Source: Pseudomonadota bacterium (GTDB taxonomy: Bacteria > Desulfobacterota > Desulfovibrionia > Desulfovibrionales > Desulfovibrionaceae). Taken from it: a stretch of 36,294 nt of DNA. The DNA lies in NCBI GenBank assembly GCA_023419375.1, contig JAEZYD010000007.1, positions 1 through 36,294 on the forward strand, read 5' to 3'. A program made the translations under genes and the position numbers. Of this stretch, positions 1 to 8,115 are shown one piece after another. The stretch's first letter is position 1, and the number at the start of each line of letters is the position of its first letter. The notes beneath the pieces were generated by a model that was not told where the DNA came from, searched no databases, and worked only from the letters and a program-made list of their open reading frames with translations.

Positions 1-25
1 CCCCACCGCATGCCCCCCAAAACCC

Positions 26-40
26 GGCGGCAAATCCGCC
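26..40 (-). terminator. weak possible terminator downstream of fliS
   Basis: A 5-bp GC hairpin (GGCGG, loop of 5, CCGCC) lies downstream of fliS on the minus strand and is followed there by GGGTTTT. The stem is short and the T-run is only four, so this is a weak candidate. Positions 1-99 hold no recognised gene. Confidence 0.3.
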
Positions 41-99
41 CCCCCGCTTTTGCGTAATGCTGCTGTCAGCCTTTCTGTTCTGGGCAGGGCTTTAATCTG

Positions 100-747
100 C
101 TAGGGTTTGCCGTAGGCGCCGGGCAGGCGCGGCTGCGGTGCTGCCGCCTGCGGCGCGGCCTGGTCAAAAGACTGCACATGCGCGCGCTGGGCATCGGCCG
201 TCTGGCTGGGAGCCTCCGCCGCAGGTGCTGCAGGGCGCATGGCGCTGCGGCCATAGGCCGCCTGAGCATGGGAGCGCGGCACGGCGGTAACGGTTGACGG
301 TATGATGGGCTGCGCGGATCTGGTCATTGTCCCCATGGGTTGCAGGCGGGTGGCGATATCGTTGCTTGCCTGACGGGCCTCGGGGGTTTCAATAATCTGG
401 GCATAGGCGCCACGCAGGCCCGAAAGAATGGATTCCACACTGTTGAGTGAATCCATATCCATTTTCAGGTTGGCGCGCAGCAAGCGGGCCGTGCAGAGCA
501 GGTACAGGTTGTTCAGGTTCACAGCCAGACTGCCGCCCTTATCCATGTTCAACGAAGCGGAAAGCTCATTGATTATGTCGATGACCTTGGAGATAAGGAT
601 GCCTTTTCCCGCATAGTCATTGGCAATCATCTTTGTGCGCGCCTGCTGTATAAATGTGAGCGCGCCGTCATAGAGCATGAGCAAAAGTTGCCCCTGATCC
701 GTGGTGCCGACCTTGGTCTGAAAATATGCTTGCGCCGCTTTGTTCAT
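100..747 (-). CDS. fliS: flagellar export chaperone FliS
   Basis: FliS binds the C-terminal end of newly made flagellin in the cytoplasm, prevents premature polymerisation and delivers it to the flagellar type III export gate. The N-terminal ~125 residues carry the family pattern: AYFQTKV near the start, LLLMLYDGAL at about residues 21-30, and a helical core with ISKVIDIINEL and NLNNLYLL. The protein is 215 aa, while FliS is usually about 130. The extra ~85 C-terminal residues are rich in Ala, Pro and Gln and look disordered. The start is supported by AAGGA upstream (AAGGACACACTATG). It lies 42 nt downstream of fliD in the same direction, the normal fliD-fliS order, so the two are probably cotranscribed. 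The core identification is secure. The role of the tail is unknown. Confidence 0.93.
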   Translation of the reverse strand: MNKAAQAYFQTKVGTTDQGQLLLMLYDGALTFIQQARTKMIANDYAGKGILISKVIDIINELSASLNMDKGGSLAVNLNNLYLLCTARLLRANLKMDMDSLNSVESILSGLRGAYAQIIETPEARQASNDIATRLQPMGTMTRSAQPIIPSTVTAVPRSHAQAAYGRSAMRPAAPAAEAPSQTADAQRAHVQSFDQAAPQAAAPQPRLPGAYGKP

Positions 748-789
748 AGTGTGTCCTTATGGCGGTGTTCTTTGTCTGGCCTTATTGTT

Positions 790-3700
790 TTAGGAACTGG
801 ACGAACCAGAAAGCTGTTTGATCTGTGATGTAAGCTGCTCTTGCTGCGTATTGTATTTCTTGAGCAGGGTTTCAAGGTTGGCAAAGTATGTTTTTTGCCG
901 AGCTTCCCACGTATCAAGGCGCGTCTGCTCCTGGGTGATCTTTTTGTCGATATTTTCCATGATGCTTTGATAGTTGTTTTTCAGAACCATCAAGGCGCCA
1001 TTTTTTGATTTAAGTGCAATGGCAGCGGATGTCTGCTCTGCGGTGCCGGTGCCCGAGACGTTGACGTCCGTATAGGTCAATTCGCCCTTAAGGAATGTGC
1101 TGACCGTCTGAATCAGCCCTTCCTTGATGCGTATCTGGCCAGAGTGATCACCTGGGGTGAGGTTGTCTATCTGGAGCGAGAGGCCTCGCGCATCACCTGT
1201 AGCAACGCTGTAGTAATAGCCCGGCTGGCTCGTGTCGCGCGTTGCGGCCACGCCGCCAACCGTGACATTGGTAATATTGCCGCCAGCATCAACCGAGTAT
1301 TTCACATCATAGGAACCGCCCTTGGTGATACCCGCAATGTGGCTGCCGTAGCGAAAATCAGCGCTGGTCGCCGTACCCGTGCCGCTGGAGCAGAAAAAAT
1401 CCACAACATCCGAAAGGTTGCTGTTGATCATTTTTTCATAATTGCTCTTGTCCATCTGCTGCAACTCAGCAATGCCGGACGAAGGCGCAATTACCAACAG
1501 CCCGTAGTTGGAACTCGACTGGTCGGTTTCAACCTTGATGCCCATGTTGGCGAGGTTGGCAAGCACATCGCCCGACAGCACGTCTGAGGCAGATGTCCGG
1601 CTGGCAAAACCTGGAGGCGCGCCGTTGACCAGCGAGGTGAAGCGCGATTTGAACAGCTGTACGCCATAGTTGCCCTGCAAGAGGCCGCCTTTTTCCGCAG
1701 TCAGTTGCGAGGCGCTGTAGTTTTTGCTGTTCTCATTTTTTGGATCGTTGGTGGTGACGTCCTTGTTCGGGTCAAACTTTGTGTAATCATTGATAGTCAT
1801 CAATACCGAGTTGACGGAATCAAGAAACGTCTGAATGGATTTTTCCACCGAGGTGACGTCGGTATTGACCGAGATGGATGCGCTGCCTTTGTCCTGAATG
1901 GTAAAGACCACGCCCTCGATCACGTTGCTCACGCTGTTTGTGTCGGATTCCATGGTCAGGGGCCAGTTGTCCACCGTAAATTTGGCGTTGGCCGCACCGC
2001 GGATATTCCAGTTGGAGGACGAGGTCACCTGGCCGGTAATGCCCGGCCCGCTAAGGGAATCGATATTGTTGAGCTTGAGAAAATAACTGCCTGTCGTGGG
2101 CAGGGTGCCTGTTTGCAGGTCAATTGTTGTTGTTCCGTCGGCGCTTACCAGCGAGCCAGACAGGCCCTTGGTCTTGAGTTCGGCGATCACGTCCGACATT
2201 TTGGAACCGCCGGCAATCGTAAATGTCTGCGGCGTGGAGCTGCTATTTGTGGTGTAGGTATAGGTCAGGGGCGGGGGCGTCTCCAGCGTGCTGCCTGCGG
2301 CCATGTTGGTGATGGTGGCCGTGGAGTCTGTCTTGACGGTGATTCCGTCCATGCCGCCGCCCGTGCCGCCTGCGCTCAGGTAGAATTTTTCCGTGTTCGC
2401 AAACGTTACGGTTTTGCCATCTCCACTTAATGTGCCGCCAAACGACTGAAGCTGGGTCAGCAGATCCTGATAGGTTGCGTCCTGCTTGATGGTCAGGTTT
2501 CGCGTGCCGCCATTGTCGTCAACAACGGTATAGGTAAAGTTTTTTGTGCCGTCAGCGCTTGTGCCGCCAAGCTTTTGCGAGAGCTTGGAGCTGTCGAAGG
2601 TAATGGCCGTGCTGGCGGAGAACGTCTGCGAATTGGGCGGATCGTTCACCTTGGTTCCCAGTTTGCTGGCATCGGCAACGACGGTTGAAGTCATCTTGCC
2701 AGAATCGCTGGCGCTGTCAGCAAAGCTGAGGGTTGCGCCGTTCACATTTGAGAGGTTCAGCTCCCAGCCGCCAGTGGTGCTGTTGTAGGTCATTTCAGCC
2801 GTGCTGGCGCCAGATGCCTGGGCGATCTGCAATGCGGCATCCTTCATGGTGGTGCCGGCGGCGATGGTCAGGGTGCGGGTGCCCGTGGTCACGCCGTCAT
2901 TGATATTCAGATCAACAGTCAGGGCGCCCGTCAGCTTGGTTGTCGTGGGCGTAGAACCCATGGAAAATTTTGTGACCGGAGTGCTGAACGATGTCTGCGT
3001 ACTGGTGTCGCGCCGGTACATGGCCTTGACGTCAGCAAGCTGCAGATTGCCGGAGCCGTCAATGCTGGCAATGCTGCGCCCCACCTGCGCATTGATGGCG
3101 GTTACAAGATCCTGGTTGGTCTTGTCGCCGTTGATTTTGACCGAAAAGGTGTTGCCGTCCTCCATGATGAGGTCGTAGGCATACTTTGTGGGGTTGGTGA
3201 GTACACTGCTCACATCCAGCGCACTGTTGGTGGACCATATGGAGGATGCGCCGGATGCGCTCATGCCCACAAGGCCGGAGCTGTGAATGACCAGATCGTT
3301 GGCAGCCCCGGTGCTCTTGCCCGCAACCTGAAAAACATAGCCGGAGCTGGCCTGAACAATGCTGACCTTGATGCCGGGGTTGTCGGAAGAATTGTTGACC
3401 ATGCTTACAAAGGAATCGAGCGTGGTATTGGCCGGAACGGCCATGCTGTATTCCTTGCCTGCATAGCTGTATGAAAAGGTCTGCGATGTGCCGGATGTAT
3501 TGATGACGTCCGTCTTGCTGTTGAAGACGTGCCCGGTGTTGGCCCATATGGCGTTGCTCGCCACCTGGCTGACATTGATGGTATGCTGGACATCGTCCGC
3601 AGAGGCGCTGGCAACAGCAGAAATGATATTGCTGTTGCTGCTGGTTACGTTCTTGGTAACAAAGCTGTTTTTGTTGGCGAGGGTTGCAAGCACATTGCTG

Positions 3701-3888
3701 GCGGTGCTGACCTGCCCGATAACCTTGTCAAAAGCATCATAGCGCAGTTTCCAGTCGCTTTTCCACGCGGTAAGTTGATTGAGTTGCGTGGACTCAACTT
3801 TTTTGAGGTTCGCAAGAACCGTGTCAAAGTTCGTATCCGAACCACTGAGGTTGGATATGGCGTTGGAGCCGGATATGGTGCTGGCCAT
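790..3888 (-). CDS. fliD: flagellar hook-associated protein 2 (filament cap) FliD, unusually long
   Basis: FliD forms the cap at the filament tip under which exported flagellin polymerises. The N-terminus (MASTISGSNAISNLSGSDTN, then a heptad-like LANLKKVESTQLNQL) matches the FliD N-terminal domain. The C-terminal ~100 residues (MVLKNNYQSIMENIDKKI and ALMVL-, KYNTQQEQL- type helices) match the FliD C-terminal coiled coil. I chose the start at 3888 because GTGAGGCACCTATG gives a GAGG ribosome-binding site; an in-frame ATG at 4017 adds 43 residues unlike any FliD. The result is 1032 aa, about twice the common 450-500 aa. The excess is in the middle, where Ser/Thr/Gly-rich segments resemble repeated flagellin-hook-IN modules (for example around TLDSFVSMVNN and TYQDLLTQLQSF). 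No cysteine-rich or catalytic motif is seen there. Expression is probably sigma-54 dependent. Confidence 0.92.
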   Translation of the reverse strand: MASTISGSNAISNLSGSDTNFDTVLANLKKVESTQLNQLTAWKSDWKLRYDAFDKVIGQVSTASNVLATLANKNSFVTKNVTSSNSNIISAVASASADDVQHTINVSQVASNAIWANTGHVFNSKTDVINTSGTSQTFSYSYAGKEYSMAVPANTTLDSFVSMVNNSSDNPGIKVSIVQASSGYVFQVAGKSTGAANDLVIHSSGLVGMSASGASSIWSTNSALDVSSVLTNPTKYAYDLIMEDGNTFSVKINGDKTNQDLVTAINAQVGRSIASIDGSGNLQLADVKAMYRRDTSTQTSFSTPVTKFSMGSTPTTTKLTGALTVDLNINDGVTTGTRTLTIAAGTTMKDAALQIAQASGASTAEMTYNSTTGGWELNLSNVNGATLSFADSASDSGKMTSTVVADASKLGTKVNDPPNSQTFSASTAITFDSSKLSQKLGGTSADGTKNFTYTVVDDNGGTRNLTIKQDATYQDLLTQLQSFGGTLSGDGKTVTFANTEKFYLSAGGTGGGMDGITVKTDSTATITNMAAGSTLETPPPLTYTYTTNSSSTPQTFTIAGGSKMSDVIAELKTKGLSGSLVSADGTTTIDLQTGTLPTTGSYFLKLNNIDSLSGPGITGQVTSSSNWNIRGAANAKFTVDNWPLTMESDTNSVSNVIEGVVFTIQDKGSASISVNTDVTSVEKSIQTFLDSVNSVLMTINDYTKFDPNKDVTTNDPKNENSKNYSASQLTAEKGGLLQGNYGVQLFKSRFTSLVNGAPPGFASRTSASDVLSGDVLANLANMGIKVETDQSSSNYGLLVIAPSSGIAELQQMDKSNYEKMINSNLSDVVDFFCSSGTGTATSADFRYGSHIAGITKGGSYDVKYSVDAGGNITNVTVGGVAATRDTSQPGYYYSVATGDARGLSLQIDNLTPGDHSGQIRIKEGLIQTVSTFLKGELTYTDVNVSGTGTAEQTSAAIALKSKNGALMVLKNNYQSIMENIDKKITQEQTRLDTWEARQKTYFANLETLLKKYNTQQEQLTSQIKQLSGSSSS

Positions 3889-4012
3889 AGGTGCCTCACA
3901 AAAAAGATGTGCCGTTCCCGGTGCGGGCATGCGCAAACCTGGGGAACCGCCAGCCGCCATGTCTGCAAAGGGCGGCAATACATGCCGGAGACATGACGGA
4001 CACTCAAAAATT

Positions 4013-4028
4013 TGCAAAATACGTGCAA
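4013..4028 (-). promoter_or_regulatory. sigma-54 (-24/-12) promoter for fliD-fliS
   Basis: Read on the minus strand the site is TTGCACG-TATT-TTGCA, against the RpoN consensus TGGCACG-N4-TTGCW. There is a single mismatch (second base), and the spacing between the -24 and -12 elements is exact. It lies about 125 nt upstream of the fliD start. Sigma-54 control of late or middle flagellar genes is established in many polarly flagellated bacteria. The assignment here rests on sequence match only. Confidence 0.7.
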
Positions 4029-4399
4029 ATTGGCAGACAAGGTGGAGCGGGGGTGTGCAATGCCGGAAATGCTGAAAAAAATCAGCGGATAGCGCGAATG
4101 CCCGCCATGACCGTATTTTCTCGCTTGCACACGGGGAGCATTTGTTTCACCCCGGGCTGCCGGAAAGGCAGTTTTTGCCTCCACGCAAAATTGCCGAGGA
4201 TTCTTGCCCCTCAGTTGTTTTAACGGAGCAAAGGCGAAAAAGTTTAGAGACTGGCGGCGCGTGGACAATAAGCAGATTCGATTGGCGGTTGCCCTGGCTG
4301 GCATAAAAATGACGGTTTGTTCCCCCGGTATTCATGGGGCGTTCTGCGGATAGGGCGGCGGGCACAGCACGCACCTTGCAACCGGGGTAAAAGAGAAGC
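4029..4399. other. gene-free stretch upstream of the fliD promoter
   Basis: I see no supported gene here. Reading frames in this interval lack ribosome-binding sites and recognisable domains. It could hold the upstream activator (FlrC/FleQ-type) sites expected for a sigma-54 promoter, but no clear palindrome stands out. Confidence 0.4.
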
Positions 4400-4415
4400 G
4401 GCGGGTTGCCCCGCC
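4400..4415 (-). terminator. probable terminator after rdgB
   Basis: A 6-bp GC stem (GGCGGG, loop TTGC, CCCGCC) is followed on the minus strand by GCTTCTCTTTTAC. It lies about 80 nt past the rdgB stop. The T-tract is interrupted, so termination may be partial. Confidence 0.45.
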
Positions 4416-4492
4416 TGCTTGATTCTTTAGCTTTGTCGCAATGCGATCTTGCGGGCGGTTTGTTCCGTCCGCATCATTGGCGCGTGCCGCGC

Positions 4493-5122
4493 TTAGCGCA
4501 TAAATTCGGCCCAGCGGGCCAGCAGGGCGCGCAGGGCATTGCCCCTGTGGCTGCGGGCGTTTTTTTCGTCCCGCGTCAGTTCTGCGCCGGATTTGCCCGC
4601 CGACGGATCAAAAAAAACAGGGTCGTAGCCAAAACCGTTGTCCCCACGCGGGCTTTCCAGCAGGGTGCCTTCCCATGTGCCGCGCACCACCATTTCATCG
4701 CCATTGGGCTTGGCGGCGGCCATGCAGCTCACAAAGCGGCAGGCGCGTTTTTCAGCGGGCACTGCGGCCATTGCGTGCAGCAGCTTGCGGATGTTGCGTG
4801 CATCGCGGCTTTCGCCGGGCAGGCTCTCCCAGTCATCGGAATAGCGGGCGGAGTACACGCCCGGAGCGCCGTCCAGGGCGTCCACTTCCAGGCCGGAATC
4901 GTCGGCAACGCTCACAAGGCCGGTCAGGGCCGCCACGGCCCGGGCCTTGATGAGTGCGTTTTCTTCAAAGGTGGTGCCGGTTTCTTCGATGTCGCCAATT
5001 TCAGGAAAGGACGAAAGCCCCAGAACTTCCACGCCGAATTCGGTCAGCGGGTCGGCCAGTTCACGAACCTTGCCCGCATTTTGCGTGGCCAGAACGATAC
5101 GAAGTGTCTTGCTGTGCGCCAT
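4493..5122 (-). CDS. rdgB: XTP/dITP diphosphatase (RdgB/HAM1 family)
   Basis: This enzyme hydrolyses non-canonical purine nucleoside triphosphates (dITP, XTP) to monophosphate and pyrophosphate, keeping deaminated bases out of nucleic acid. Family motifs are present: TQNAGKVREL near the N-terminus (phosphate binding), TFEENALIKA, the catalytic VADDSGLEVDALDGAPGVYS, and GFGYDPVF in the C-terminal half. Length from the chosen start is 209 aa, normal for the family. The start at 5122 is preceded by AAAGGATACAGACATG; an in-frame upstream ATG at 5293 would add 57 residues without homology and run toward the divergent gene. It is transcribed divergently from the NeuB-type gene, across a 198-nt AT-rich gap that should hold both promoters. 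The identification is secure. Confidence 0.94.
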   Translation of the reverse strand: MAHSKTLRIVLATQNAGKVRELADPLTEFGVEVLGLSSFPEIGDIEETGTTFEENALIKARAVAALTGLVSVADDSGLEVDALDGAPGVYSARYSDDWESLPGESRDARNIRKLLHAMAAVPAEKRACRFVSCMAAAKPNGDEMVVRGTWEGTLLESPRGDNGFGYDPVFFDPSAGKSGAELTRDEKNARSHRGNALRALLARWAEFMR

Positions 5123-5320
5123 GTCTGTATCCTTTATGGGTTTGGGCAAAGAACATATCCGTAGGCGAGCCGCAGGTAAAGAGCGTTGGGTAAAACACCT
5201 GGATAGTTTAAATATGTAATTATTATAAAATGTTATGCGAATGACCCGCAGCGTGTGCTTTTCTTTTGCATCTTGCCGGAGTATAGTTTCCACCCATCAT
5301 TCATCAGAGAGGAAATGAGC

Positions 5321-6382
5321 ATGAAACTCATGGAAATATTCGACGTTCCCACTCAGGAAACCCACATCCCCGTTCCCTATGTTATTGCGGAGGCTGGCGT
5401 GAACCACGAGGGCAGCATGGACATTGCCCGCCGTCTGGTTGACGAGGCCGCCGAGGGCGGGGCCAATGCCATCAAGTTCCAGACCTACAAGGCCGGAACC
5501 CTGGCCTCCAAGGATTCCCCAGCCTACTGGGATACCTCCAAGGAACCCACCTCCAGCCAGTACGAGCTCTTCAAGAAGCACGATTCTTTCTGGAAGAACG
5601 AATTTGAAGCCCTCAAAAAGTATTGCGATGCTGCGGGCATTGCCTTCATGTCCACGCCTTTTGACGTGGAGTCGGCGCACTTTCTCAACGACCTCATGGA
5701 CGTGTTCAAGATTTCCTCGTCCGACATCACCAATAAGCCCTTTATCCGCATCCTCTGCGATTTTAAAAAGCCCATCATTCTCTCCACTGGTGCGGCGCAT
5801 CTGCACGAAATTGCCGAAGCCGTGGAATGGATTGAAGAAAAGGGCAACAAACTGGCCCTGCTGCACTGCGTACTCAACTATCCCACTGCGGATGAAAACG
5901 CGGCCCTGGGCATGATTCCCGCGCTCAAGCGGCATTTCCCCCAGCATGTCATTGGTTATTCCGACCACACCCTGCCCAAGGACATGCATATTCTTGAAAC
6001 TGCCACCCTGCTGGGCGCGCGCATTCTTGAAAAGCACTTTTCGCACGATAAAACCCTGCCCGGCAATGACCACTATCACGCCATGGACAAGGAAGACCTC
6101 AAGCATTTTTACAAGCGCCTCAACGCCACGCTGACCAGCGTGGGCGGTATGGAGCTGCGCGCCCTGCCGGAAGAAGAACCTGCGCGTCAGCATGCCCGCC
6201 GCTCCCTGGTGACGGCGCGGGCCGTGCCTGCCGGTCAGCCCCTGACCGCTGCCGATCTTACCTGGAAGCGCCCCGCGCACGGCATCTCCCCTCGTAATTA
6301 CGACGAGGTGCTCGGTATGCGCGCCCGCCGTGATCTGCCGGAAGATACCGTGCTTTCCTGGGCCGATCTTGACAGGGCCTGA
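5321..6382 (+). CDS. NeuB-family nonulosonate (sialic/legionaminic/pseudaminic-type) acid synthase
   Basis: NeuB-family enzymes condense phosphoenolpyruvate with an N-acetylhexosamine to form a nine-carbon nonulosonic acid. The TIM barrel occupies roughly residues 15-275: YVIAEAGVNHEG, AIKFQTYKAGTLASKDSPAYW, FMSTPFDVESAHFLNDL, FKISSSDITN and GYSDHT. Residues corresponding to metal and substrate ligands of characterised NeuB are visible: Glu24, His216 and His239 (EKHF). The C-terminal SAF (antifreeze-like) domain runs from about 285 to 353 with KRPAHGISP. The start at 5321 has GAGAGG 8 nt upstream; an ATG six bases earlier is too close to that site. The sugar cannot be told from sequence, and no CMP-transferase or epimerase gene is in the window. 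The next gene starts two bases after the stop, so the two are almost certainly cotranscribed. Confidence 0.88.
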   Translation: MKLMEIFDVPTQETHIPVPYVIAEAGVNHEGSMDIARRLVDEAAEGGANAIKFQTYKAGTLASKDSPAYWDTSKEPTSSQYELFKKHDSFWKNEFEALKKYCDAAGIAFMSTPFDVESAHFLNDLMDVFKISSSDITNKPFIRILCDFKKPIILSTGAAHLHEIAEAVEWIEEKGNKLALLHCVLNYPTADENAALGMIPALKRHFPQHVIGYSDHTLPKDMHILETATLLGARILEKHFSHDKTLPGNDHYHAMDKEDLKHFYKRLNATLTSVGGMELRALPEEEPARQHARRSLVTARAVPAGQPLTAADLTWKRPAHGISPRNYDEVLGMRARRDLPEDTVLSWADLDRA

Positions 6383-6384
6383 TT

Positions 6385-8112
6385 ATGAGCAGCGGGCGCA
6401 TAACCCTTGTTCTTGGGCGCATGCCCCACAAGGCCGACCCTGCGTTTTTTCGCGCGGCCGGGCCTTGGTGTTTTGCCGAGCAGGAAGAATTTTTTCCCGA
6501 CTGGGATAAAAAATTCACCTTTGCTCCTGAGCCGCTGGTTGAGATTCCCTTGCAGGAGCGCGCCTGTCAGGAGGTAAAGGCCCTCTGCGCCGACATGCTG
6601 CCTCATGTTGCCGACCGTATGTGCCCGCATGCCCGCAATTTGCCGCCTGCCTATTGGGAGACTCTGCTCACGCCGTGGGCTATGAATGTTTCCAAGCAGG
6701 TTGTGGAGCGCTGGTGGCGGGTCAAGGCCATGGTGCAGGCCTGGGGGCAGGAGCCGCTGCATGTGCCGCTGCTGCCGAGGGACTGCTCGTTCAGTTTTGC
6801 CACCGGGCCGGATTTTGTGATGCACGGGGCCTTGGGGCATACCTACAACCATTGGCTGTTCTCGCGCCTGCTGGAAGAGGTTTTTCCCGCTGCCTGGAGC
6901 ATGGAATATCTGCCTGCGGTGCAAAAGAAGTATGGCGAGCCGGAAAAGCTCTCCGGCAAGGAGCAGGTGCGTGAGGTGCTGCGCAAGCTGATGCTGCGCC
7001 TGCCTTGCCCCCGGCTCAAGGGCATGAGCATTGCCCAGACCTTGCGTTTTTCTCTGGCCCTGCTGCACCGCAGCCATGGGCCGGACAGGTCGCGCCCGCA
7101 GGCGGAGTACAGCAGCGCCGCCACCGGTATTGCGGTGGATCTGCCAGAAAATTTCGCCAGTACGCTGGTGACGCTTTTCATGGTTTCCTTGCCGCAACTG
7201 CTGGCAAGCCACAAGCATCCGGCCCGTCTTACGCCTGATCCGCTGGGGCCGCGCCTGCGCGTTGCCAGCGTGTTGTCCTATGAAGACGCGGATTACCGCC
7301 AGTCGCTGGCCAAGTGGCGTGGGCGCGGCAACCGCCTCATGTATGTGCAGCACGGCAGCGACTATGGGCAGGTGCGCTGCGTGTCGGATGTGGAGATGGT
7401 GGAATACAGCCAGCATGCCTTTGGCACCTGGGGCTGGAAGCAGCATCAGGGCAGCGCCGGCAATTTTATTCCCTTGCCGTATCCGCAGCTTGATGGTCTT
7501 GAAGGGCGCTGGCAGGGGCAGAAGGGCGAAAATCTGCTGTATGTCGGCACCGAAATGCCCGCCTTTCCCTATCGGCTTGACGCGCATCCCTCGCCCTTGC
7601 AGATAGTGGAATACCGCAAGGACAAAAGTCGATTTTTTGAAGCTCTGGGGCGCGATCTGCAGGCCCGTTCGCTGTACCGTCCCTATTTCCCGGTTCCCGG
7701 TTCCCTGCGCGATGCGGATTGGGTGCTGGCGCGCTTCCCCGCTGTGCGGATGGCCACGGGCATGTTGTCAAACCACCTTTATGCCTGCCGTTTGCTGGTG
7801 CTGGACCACAATGGCACAACACTGCTGGAATCGCTGGTTGCCAATATCCCCATGGTGCTGTTCTGGCGGCGCGAGGCCTGGGCGCTGACAAGCGATGCCA
7901 CGGCCCTGCTGGACATGCTGGCCGAAGCCGGTATATGGCACGAAACACCCCAGAAGGCCGCCGCCAAGGCCGCCGAGGTCTGGAGTGATCCGCTGGCATG
8001 GTGGATGAGCGATAAGGTGCAGCAGGCGCGCAAGGCGTACTGCGCGCAGCAGGCCCTGACCGTTCCGGGCGGTCCTAACCCTTACTGGCTGAAAATGCTG
8101 AAGAGTCTGTAA
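6385..8112 (+). CDS. LIC12162-like putative transferase (surface carbohydrate)
   Basis: The protein is 575 aa, predicted cytoplasmic, with no signal peptide or membrane segment. It resembles the LIC12162 family of putative transferases, found in surface polysaccharide clusters with nonulosonate genes. The recognisable parts are RLMYVQHGSDYGQ in the middle (an HG-x-x-YG signature), then LYVGTEMP, and near the C-terminus LDHNGTTLLESLVANIPMV, LFWRREAW, an AEAGIWHETPQKAA segment and WW before QQARKAY. The TTLLE-NIP pattern is what a nucleotide-sugar-binding glycosyltransferase lobe typically shows, so I infer a GT-B-like fold. The biochemical reaction of this family is not established. It starts two bases after the NeuB-type stop and ends three bases before the Sel1 gene, which argues for one operon. 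Family assignment is from memory of conserved motifs and is moderately sure. Confidence 0.65.
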   Translation: MSSGRITLVLGRMPHKADPAFFRAAGPWCFAEQEEFFPDWDKKFTFAPEPLVEIPLQERACQEVKALCADMLPHVADRMCPHARNLPPAYWETLLTPWAMNVSKQVVERWWRVKAMVQAWGQEPLHVPLLPRDCSFSFATGPDFVMHGALGHTYNHWLFSRLLEEVFPAAWSMEYLPAVQKKYGEPEKLSGKEQVREVLRKLMLRLPCPRLKGMSIAQTLRFSLALLHRSHGPDRSRPQAEYSSAATGIAVDLPENFASTLVTLFMVSLPQLLASHKHPARLTPDPLGPRLRVASVLSYEDADYRQSLAKWRGRGNRLMYVQHGSDYGQVRCVSDVEMVEYSQHAFGTWGWKQHQGSAGNFIPLPYPQLDGLEGRWQGQKGENLLYVGTEMPAFPYRLDAHPSPLQIVEYRKDKSRFFEALGRDLQARSLYRPYFPVPGSLRDADWVLARFPAVRMATGMLSNHLYACRLLVLDHNGTTLLESLVANIPMVLFWRREAWALTSDATALLDMLAEAGIWHETPQKAAAKAAEVWSDPLAWWMSDKVQQARKAYCAQQALTVPGGPNPYWLKMLKSL

Positions 8113-8115
8113 CAC

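Noticed and set aside
1705..2430. 241-codon plus-strand frame inside fliD
   Set aside because: Antisense shadow of a GC-rich gene, without a ribosome-binding site or domain.
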